Shown here: positions 15,043 to 20,326 of the stretch, in pieces | How the letters are laid out: each line of letters opens with the position of its first letter | Numbering within the stretch: the first letter of the stretch is position 1 | From: RGIG7378 sp964500525 | GTDB taxonomy: Bacteria > Bacillota > Clostridia > RGIG7378 | DNA: 20,326 nt | Direction of reading: 5' to 3' | Assembly: GCA_964500525.1 (NCBI GenBank) | Contig: CAZCOE010000111.1 | Span: 1-20,326, forward strand | Notes under the pieces: generated by a model | The model's input: the letters and a program-made list of their open reading frames with translations, nothing else | Database searches by the model: none | What the model was told of the DNA's origin: nothing | Made by a program: the position numbers and the translations under genes

Positions 15043-16989
15043 ATGTCAGAAGAACAGTTGCATAACAAAGGATATTCAGAGGACCAGATACAGGTCTTAG
15101 AGGGATTGGAAGGCGTTCGCAAGAGACCCGGTATGTATATCGGCAGCCAGAGTTCCAGAGGTCTGCACCATCTGGTATATGAAATTGCAGCCAACAGTAT
15201 TGACGAGGCCCTTGCGGGACGCTGCGACAGGATAGAGATTGTCATCCTGCCGGGAAATATTATCCGGGTAACAGATAATGGCGGCGGTATTCCAGTGGGA
15301 ATTCACCCTAAGCTTGGCATACCCACAGTTGAGGTTGTTCACACCATTCTCCACGCCGGCGGCAAGTTCGGCTCCGGTGCATACAGCATTTCCGGCGGTC
15401 TCCACGGTGTTGGCGCCTCTGTAGTAAACGCCCTGTCCGAATACCTGGAGGTAGAGGTTTGCAAGGACGGCAAGAGATATTGGCAGAGATATGAGAGAGG
15501 CAAGACCGTTTCTCCCCTCAAGGTATTAGGCGATACAGACAGAACGGGAACACAGACCACATTCAAGCCGGACCCGGAGATTTTCGAGGTTCTTGAGTTT
15601 GACTACGATCTGATGCTGATCAGATACAGGGAAATGGCATTTCTCAACAAGGGAGTCCGCATTATTCTGAGAGATGAGAGAAATCCGGACAACATCGTAG
15701 AGAACGATCTGTGCTACGAGGGCGGTATAATGTCCTTCGTGGACTATCTCAGCAGAGACCAGGTTCCCGTTACCGACTGCATTTATGTGGAGGGAGGCAA
15801 GGGAACATCTTCTGTGGAGGTTGCCCTTAAGTATAACGAGACCTATACCGAAACCATATACAGCTACACAAACGACATAGCAAATACCGAGGGAGGTACC
15901 CACCTGACCGGATTCAAGGCAGCTCTCACCAGAGTATTCAATGACTATGGCAAGAAGCATAACTTACTTAAAGATGGTGACAAACCTCTCACCGGCGAGG
16001 ATACCCGTGAGGGTCTGGTGGCTATTGTCAGTGTCAAGATGCAGGATCCCCAGTTTGAGGGCCAGACCAAGACCAAGTTGGGCAACTCGGAGATTAAAAC
16101 CTTGGTAGAGGGAATCGTTACTGAGAAGCTGGAGGAGTTCCTGGAGGAGAATCCTGCTGTGGCCAAGACTCTGTTTGAGAAGTGTACCTTGGCATCCAGA
16201 GCCAGAGAGGCTGCCCGCAAGGCCAGGGAGCTTACCAGGCGCAAGACCGTTTTTGAGAGCACAACACTCCCGGGCAAACTTACTGACTGTATTGAGAGAG
16301 ATCCCAAACTCTGTGAAATGTTCATCGTAGAGGGCGACTCCGCCGGAGGCTCTGCCAAGGGAGGCAGAGACAGGAGAACACAGGCTATCCTTCCTCTATG
16401 GGGCAAGATGCTCAACGTGGAGAAGTCCAGAAACGACAAGGTGTTTGGCAATGAGAAGCTGGCTCCTGTAGTTATGGCTATTGGCGCCGGCGTAGGCAGC
16501 GAATTCGATATAAACAAGATCCGGTATGACAGGATAATCATTATGGCTGATGCCGATGTTGACGGATCTCACATCAGAATGCTGCTGCTTACATTCTTCT
16601 TCAGGTATATGAGACCTTTGGTTGAAGGTGGTCATGTTTATTTGGCTATGCCTCCTCTCTATAGGGTCAGCAGAGATGATCCCAAGCTGAAGGACGTCCA
16701 CTTCTACGCCCAGAACGATGAGGATCTGGAGGAGATTATTACCAGAGAAGGCTGGTCCCGGAAGGACGGCAAGACAATTATCCAGAGATACAAGGGACTT
16801 GGCGAAATGAACTCAGAGCAGCTTTGGGAGACAACAATGAATCCTGCTACTCGCAGCATGCGCAGAGTCCGGCTGGAGGACATATTGACAGCAGATGAGA
16901 TTATTACTACTCTTATGGGTGAAAAGGTTGAACCCAGAAAAGAGTACATCAATGCCCATGCTAAGGAAGTAGAGCTTCTGGACATTTGA
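15043..16989 (+). CDS. gyrB: DNA gyrase subunit B
   Basis: ATPase and Toprim subunit of gyrase, which introduces negative supercoils. The N-terminus has GLEGVRKRPGMYIG and the GHKL ATP site. The Toprim domain has EGDSAGG from residue 430 and DADVDGSHI, and the protein ends in a normal GyrB tail. Length is 648 residues, with AAAGGAGA before the ATG. Three usually conserved positions differ: A50 where E. coli has D45, G81 where it has R76 (DNGGGIP for DNGRGIP), and W453 where it has K447 (LPLWGK for LPLK/RGK). No gyrA follows, so the A subunit must be encoded elsewhere. ParE is possible but unlikely given the locus next to recF. Confidence 0.95.
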   Translation: MSEEQLHNKGYSEDQIQVLEGLEGVRKRPGMYIGSQSSRGLHHLVYEIAANSIDEALAGRCDRIEIVILPGNIIRVTDNGGGIPVGIHPKLGIPTVEVVHTILHAGGKFGSGAYSISGGLHGVGASVVNALSEYLEVEVCKDGKRYWQRYERGKTVSPLKVLGDTDRTGTQTTFKPDPEIFEVLEFDYDLMLIRYREMAFLNKGVRIILRDERNPDNIVENDLCYEGGIMSFVDYLSRDQVPVTDCIYVEGGKGTSSVEVALKYNETYTETIYSYTNDIANTEGGTHLTGFKAALTRVFNDYGKKHNLLKDGDKPLTGEDTREGLVAIVSVKMQDPQFEGQTKTKLGNSEIKTLVEGIVTEKLEEFLEENPAVAKTLFEKCTLASRAREAARKARELTRRKTVFESTTLPGKLTDCIERDPKLCEMFIVEGDSAGGSAKGGRDRRTQAILPLWGKMLNVEKSRNDKVFGNEKLAPVVMAIGAGVGSEFDINKIRYDRIIIMADADVDGSHIRMLLLTFFFRYMRPLVEGGHVYLAMPPLYRVSRDDPKLKDVHFYAQNDEDLEEIITREGWSRKDGKTIIQRYKGLGEMNSEQLWETTMNPATRSMRRVRLEDILTADEIITTLMGEKVEPRKEYINAHAKEVELLDI

Positions 16990-17006
16990 TGTTTCACGTG
17001 AAACAT
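16989..17006. promoter_or_regulatory. parS site 1
   Basis: A perfect 18-bp palindrome containing the consensus parS TGTTTCACGTGAAACA at 16990-17005. Its first base is the last base of the gyrB stop codon. ParB binds this sequence, loads as a CTP-dependent clamp and spreads along DNA. Confidence 0.96.
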
Positions 17007-17040
17007 CGTGAGAAACAAACATTCTAGATTTTTTGAAAGG

Positions 17041-17064
17041 CAAATGTTTCACGTGAAACATTTG
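17041..17064. promoter_or_regulatory. parS site 2
   Basis: The same 16-bp consensus at 17045-17060, extended to a 24-bp perfect palindrome. It lies 55 bases from site 1 centre to centre and overlaps the 5' end of parA, where it would encode MFHVKH if translated. Confidence 0.96.
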
Positions 17065-17838
17065 AGTCAGAACGTGGCAAAGATTATTGCAATAGCCAAC
17101 CAAAAAGGCGGAGTAGGCAAGACAACAACAGCAATTAACCTGAGTTCCTGTATTGCCCATCTTGGGAAAAAGGTGCTTCTAGTGGATATAGATGCCCAGG
17201 GAAACACTACCAGTGGATTGGGCATCGATAAGACCAGCCTGGAGAAGTCGGTATACGACGTGTTGATTAACGGAATGGACATCAAGGATGTGGTTATAGA
17301 CACATGCCAGGAAAACCTGAGTCTGTGTCCCTCCAGCATCGAATTGGCAGGTGCAGAAATAGAACTAGTGTCTATGATGTCCCGTGAGACCATATTGAAC
17401 GAGGCCTTGACAGAGGTAAAGGCGGATTACGACTATATTCTCATAGACTGCCCTCCCTCCCTTGGACTGGTAACACTGAATGCCCTGACGGCATCGAATT
17501 CTGTATTAGTGCCCATACAGTGCGAGTTCTACGCATTGGAGGGTCTGTCACAGCTTATGAATACTATTTCCCTGGTGCGCAAGAGATTGAACCGAGGGCT
17601 GGAGGTGGATGGTCTGGTTCTGACCATGTTCGACTCCCGCACAAATCTCTCTATCCAAATCGTGGAAGAGATCAAGAATCACTTTGGAGATAACGTATAC
17701 AGCACATTGATTCCCAGAAATGTGCGCCTTAGCGAGGCCCCCAGCTATGGACTGCCTATCATCATGTACGACCCCAAGTGCGCCGGAGCCAATGCCTACA
17801 TAGAGCTGGCTAAGGAAGTTATCAGTAAGGAGAATTAA
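17044..17838 (+). CDS. parA: Chromosome-partitioning ATPase ParA (Soj)
   Basis: Deviant Walker ATPase that forms nucleoid-bound dimers and moves ParB-parS complexes; in Bacillus, Soj also regulates DnaA. The deviant P-loop KGGVGKTTT lies at about residue 21, with the signature lysine, and DCPPSLGLVT follows in the centre. The start is uncertain: ATG 17044 lies within parS site 2 with GAAAGG only three bases upstream. GTG 17074 has a weaker ribosome site but gives MAKIIAIANQKGG, the N-terminus typical of the family. A GTG at 17008 has no ribosome site. Its stop is followed after one base by parB. Confidence 0.94.
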   Translation: MFHVKHLSQNVAKIIAIANQKGGVGKTTTAINLSSCIAHLGKKVLLVDIDAQGNTTSGLGIDKTSLEKSVYDVLINGMDIKDVVIDTCQENLSLCPSSIELAGAEIELVSMMSRETILNEALTEVKADYDYILIDCPPSLGLVTLNALTASNSVLVPIQCEFYALEGLSQLMNTISLVRKRLNRGLEVDGLVLTMFDSRTNLSIQIVEEIKNHFGDNVYSTLIPRNVRLSEAPSYGLPIIMYDPKCAGANAYIELAKEVISKEN

Positions 17839-17839
17839 G

Positions 17840-18754
17840 ATGGCAACCAAGAGAGAACCCAGGCGCGGCCTCGGAAGAGGACTGGATGCGCTGATTCCTA
17901 CAAATATGGATGCTGTGGCCAAGGAGGAAATCCTGCCCAAGAAGGCATCGCCGGAATATAGAGAGGGAGTAGTGGAGTTGGACATAGACCGGGTCATGTC
18001 CAATAAATCCCAACCTCGTAAATTCTTTGACGAGCAGAAAATCCGAGAATTGGCAGAGTCCATCCGTGAACATGGCATCATTCAGCCCATTATTGTAAGG
18101 AAGAATGGAGAAAATTGGCAGATTATTGCCGGCGAGCGCAGATGGAGAGCCTCCAGAGTGGCGGGTCTCAAGAAGATTCCTGCGATTATCAAGGACTTCT
18201 CCGATAGGGAGCTGATGGAGGTTTCCCTTATCGAGAACATCCAGAGAGAGGACCTGAACCCTATTGAGGAGGCAGAGGCCTACGAAAAGCTTATCGAAGA
18301 GTACAGCTTTACCCAGGAGGACCTGGGCAAGAGCGTGGGCAAGGACAGGTCCACAATTACAAACGCACTGAGATTGCTCAAGGCGTCGGAAGTTGTAAAG
18401 GAGAAGCTGATTGTAGGGGAAATCACCCCCGGACATGCCCGTGCTATATTGGCGCTGCAGGATCGCTCCCTGGAGCCTGAGGTGCTGGAGCTCATTATTA
18501 ACGGCCATCTCAGCGTGAGAGAGACAGAGCGATTGGTGAAGAAGCTGAACACCCAGCCTAAGGACAAGCCTGAGGTGCTGAACGAGCAGGAGGCTGCTGC
18601 AATTGCTGACCTCCAGGATCGTATGATCAGGCTGTTGAACACCAAGGTTTCACTTACAGCGAACAAAGGGAAGGGAAAAGTCGTCATAGAATTTTATTCC
18701 AACGAGGAATTGGATAGACTTCTGGAAGTGTTTGAGAGAGGACAGGGGAAATAA
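17840..18754 (+). CDS. parB: Chromosome-partitioning protein ParB (Spo0J)
   Basis: CTPase clamp that nucleates on parS, spreads, and recruits SMC to the origin. GERRWRA (98-104) and ENIQRED (132-138) are the intact nucleotide-binding motifs, unlike the altered ones in the paralogue at 3394-4020. A helix-turn-helix for parS recognition covers about 158-180 (TQEDLGKSVGKDRSTITNAL). The C-terminal dimerisation domain is present. AAGGAG precedes the ATG by eight bases. It is co-transcribed with parA and directly followed by the DUF4446 gene. Confidence 0.97.
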   Translation: MATKREPRRGLGRGLDALIPTNMDAVAKEEILPKKASPEYREGVVELDIDRVMSNKSQPRKFFDEQKIRELAESIREHGIIQPIIVRKNGENWQIIAGERRWRASRVAGLKKIPAIIKDFSDRELMEVSLIENIQREDLNPIEEAEAYEKLIEEYSFTQEDLGKSVGKDRSTITNALRLLKASEVVKEKLIVGEITPGHARAILALQDRSLEPEVLELIINGHLSVRETERLVKKLNTQPKDKPEVLNEQEAAAIADLQDRMIRLLNTKVSLTANKGKGKVVIEFYSNEELDRLLEVFERGQGK

Positions 18755-19258
18755 ATGCCTAATTTGTTAGAGTCGCCGGTAATTCTATGGATACTTCTTA
18801 TAGTCATGACCGTCATTTTGGTGGTGGTCTTAGGCTTGCTTATATGGCTGATTAACAGGACTGGAAAACTGGAATCCAAGTATAAGAAATTTATGCGGAA
18901 CAGCGAGGGTCTATCCAGCATAGAGGACGTTATATTCAGATGTCTCGAGGAAATTGACTACCTCAAGAAGGAATACGTCATGGCAAACAATAGAATTATT
19001 GAGCTGGACAACCGTGCAGCCACCAATATTCAAAAGGTGGCGGTGAAGAGATACAATGTATTCGAGGACGTGGGCAGCGACCAGTCCTTCTCTGTTGTCC
19101 TTCTGGACAGAAACAATGATGGCGTTTTGCTTACCGGTCTGTATACCCGGGAGGGAACCACCACCTTTGCCAAGCCTATATCAAGTGGTCTGTGCCAGTA
19201 CATGCTCTCCGCAGAGGAAAAGGACGTTTTGGAGGAAGCACTTAATGAAAAATACTAA
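18755..19258 (+). CDS. DUF4446 family membrane protein
   Basis: A 167-residue protein with one N-terminal transmembrane helix (about residues 9-33), then a helical segment (SSIEDVIFRCLEEIDYLKKE) and a beta-rich C-terminal domain with YNVFEDVGSDQSFSVVLLDRNNDGVLLT. This is the DUF4446 pattern, a family of unknown function frequently encoded right after parB in Clostridia. The start codon directly abuts the parB stop, so expression is coupled. A membrane role linked to chromosome segregation is only inferred from this constant pairing. Confidence 0.82.
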   Translation: MPNLLESPVILWILLIVMTVILVVVLGLLIWLINRTGKLESKYKKFMRNSEGLSSIEDVIFRCLEEIDYLKKEYVMANNRIIELDNRAATNIQKVAVKRYNVFEDVGSDQSFSVVLLDRNNDGVLLTGLYTREGTTTFAKPISSGLCQYMLSAEEKDVLEEALNEKY

Positions 19259-20033
19259 TCCTGACAAGAAAAGTCAGATCAGAACTCTGGTCATCTACGG
19301 CATAATACTGTTTATGGGGGCACTGATTATTCTGGCAATGGCCATCGTCAGCCAGATTAAGGTGGACCAGTCCGAGAGGGATTACCAGGAGCAGATCAAT
19401 AATGTAATAAACAAATATGCAACTCAGCAGGAGGAGGCCGGGCAGACCATTTCATCTCTGGAGGATAGTCTGGAGAATATCCAGAAGTATCTGGATGAGA
19501 AGCAGCAGGCCCTGGACGACCTGAAACTGGACAGCCAGGAGGCGCAGAACATGATGCAGTCAACCATGGGCGAGCTGTCATCTACGGTTAATCTGTTCCT
19601 CTTATACATAAATGAGAACTATGAGGATTGCCTTGCACAAATCGATCAGGGAACAACTGACAGCGACAATGCTCTCTATGCTGTATTGGAAGAGGCCTGC
19701 AGAGGCAAAATTGCAGAGAATCTCTATAACGAGGGTGTGAGATTGTTTGCCAGAGAGCAATACAAGCTGGCAATTTCCAAGTTCGAGAACGTGTCCGACT
19801 ATGTGACCAAGGGCGAAATTTACGACAGTTCCCTGTGCCTGATGCTGCTCAGCTGCGATGCCGCAGGTGAAACAGAGGCCTTTACCGTTCTCTGCAAATT
19901 TATGGCAGAGGAGAAGGCGGAGCTGCTGCTGGATGAGAAATTGGCGGATATTCAGGATAAAATCCAGGCGGCCATCGAGGCGGAACCTACCCTTGATGTG
20001 ACAGACGAGAAGACAAAATCCGTGGCAGAGTAA
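19245..20033 (+). CDS. Unrecognised membrane-anchored coiled-coil protein
   Basis: I do not recognise this 262-residue protein. A basic N-terminus (KKSQIRT) precedes one transmembrane helix at about 15-36. A long charged coiled-coil stretch rich in Glu, Gln and Leu follows (about 38-110). Then comes an alpha-helical segment around 155-195 (NLYNEGVRLFAREQYKLAISKF) that resembles a tetratricopeptide repeat, and an acidic C-terminus. ATG 19245 has GGAGG nine bases upstream and overlaps the DUF4446 gene by 14 bases; earlier in-frame codons would lie deep in that gene. By topology it would face outside or inside with a single anchor. Its place suggests it belongs to the parAB transcript. Confidence 0.75.
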   Translation: MKNTNPDKKSQIRTLVIYGIILFMGALIILAMAIVSQIKVDQSERDYQEQINNVINKYATQQEEAGQTISSLEDSLENIQKYLDEKQQALDDLKLDSQEAQNMMQSTMGELSSTVNLFLLYINENYEDCLAQIDQGTTDSDNALYAVLEEACRGKIAENLYNEGVRLFAREQYKLAISKFENVSDYVTKGEIYDSSLCLMLLSCDAAGETEAFTVLCKFMAEEKAELLLDEKLADIQDKIQAAIEAEPTLDVTDEKTKSVAE

Positions 20034-20040
20034 CAGCGGC

Positions 20041-20069
20041 AATTTGCTGGCAAATTACTCGGCAAATTA
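20041..20069 (+). repeat. Short inverted and direct repeats after the coiled-coil gene
   Basis: AATTTGC (20041-20047) can pair with GCAAATT at 20050-20056 or with a second copy inside the direct repeat GGCAAATTA (20049-20057 and 20061-20069). No T-run follows, so I do not call it a terminator, though it sits where one would be expected. Confidence 0.45.
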
Positions 20070-20085
20070 ACACACAAATGGCTGA

Positions 20086-20114
20086 TTGACAAACATAAGC
20101 TGTTGTTGTACTAT
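20086..20114 (+). promoter_or_regulatory. Promoter for the tRNA-Ser pair
   Basis: A perfect TTGACA (20086-20091), a 17-base spacer and TACTAT (20109-20114), ending 17 bases before the first tRNA. Confidence 0.8.
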
Positions 20115-20131
20115 AGGGGAGCGGTTTTCGC

Positions 20132-20222
20132 GGAGGGATGGTCGAGTTGGCTTAAGGCACCGGTCTTGAAAATCGGCAAGGGTTCACGCTCTTCGTGGGT
20201 TCGAATCCCACTTCCTCCGCCA
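20132..20222 (+). tRNA. tRNA-Ser (anticodon TGA)
   Basis: A 91-nt class II tRNA. The acceptor stem GGAGGGA pairs with TTCCTCC, the anticodon loop CTTGAAA carries TGA, a long variable arm follows, the T arm contains GTTCGAATC, and discriminator G is followed by an encoded CCA. It reads UCA and, by wobble, other UCN codons. Confidence 0.97.
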
Positions 20223-20235
20223 AACTTTTATATAT

Positions 20236-20326
20236 GGAGAAGTACCCAAGAGGCCGAAGGGGGCGGTTTGCTAAATCGTTAGGTCGGGCAACTGGCGCCG
20301 GGGTTCGAATCCCCGCTTCTCCGCCA
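20236..20326 (+). tRNA. tRNA-Ser (anticodon GCT)
   Basis: A 91-nt class II tRNA whose encoded CCA is the last three bases of the window. The acceptor GGAGAAG pairs with CTTCTCC, the loop TTGCTAA carries GCT, and a long variable arm is present. It reads AGC and AGU. Only 13 bases separate it from the first tRNA, so both share one transcript. Confidence 0.97.

Noticed and set aside
1..20326. CRISPR array, prophage or insertion sequence
   Set aside because: No regularly spaced repeats, transposase, integrase or phage genes are visible; the region is core chromosome.

Overview
The window is the chromosomal replication origin (oriC) region of a Bacillota bacterium, most likely of class Clostridia. 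This rests on the conserved order rpmH-rnpA-yidD-yidC-jag-mnmE-mnmG-rsmG-(ParB-like) reading left, dnaA-dnaN-recF-remB-gyrB reading right, a DUF4446 gene after parAB, and near-perfect sigma-A promoters and AGGAGG-type ribosome sites. I cannot name a genus.

Layout. Bases 1-256 are a gene-free patch with five exact copies of ACTCTTCAC and two strong hairpins. Bases 288-2188 hold a Y-family translesion polymerase and a YolD-like partner, overlapping by four bases, behind a promoter with a LexA-like box. Then, all on the minus strand, come a long-form alanyl-tRNA editing protein, a short ParB-like protein in the position of Noc, and the rpmH-to-rsmG run. That run has a consensus promoter at 10743-10771 and a terminator overlapping the rsmG stop codon. 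From 11001 everything is on the plus strand: dnaA, dnaN, recF, remB, gyrB, two perfect parS sites, parA, parB, a DUF4446 protein, an unrecognised membrane-anchored coiled-coil protein, and two tRNA-Ser genes. Gene direction switches between rpmH and dnaA, so nearly all genes run away from the origin.

How the parts work together. DnaA opens the origin, the beta clamp and RecF serve replication and repair, gyrase relieves supercoiling, and ParA/ParB with parS segregate the new origins. The leftward operon supplies ribosome and tRNA maturation (L34, RNase P protein, MnmE/MnmG, RsmG) and membrane insertion (YidC, YidD), plus the RNA-binding protein Jag.

Most notable observation. The DnaA recognition motif, normally G-G-R-D-H-T-T, reads G-N-R-N-Y-T-T here. 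The dnaA-dnaN intergenic region lacks good TTATCCACA boxes but carries six 9-mers ending in TGACA (consensus about TTAYTGACA). These include an exact 13-bp inverted pair and a gapless tandem pair immediately before a DnaA-trio-like CTACTACTAC tract. Protein and origin may have co-evolved to a non-canonical DnaA-box specificity. The parA-parB-DUF4446 cassette also sits beyond gyrB instead of next to rsmG, leaving a lone, shortened ParB-like gene at the usual place.
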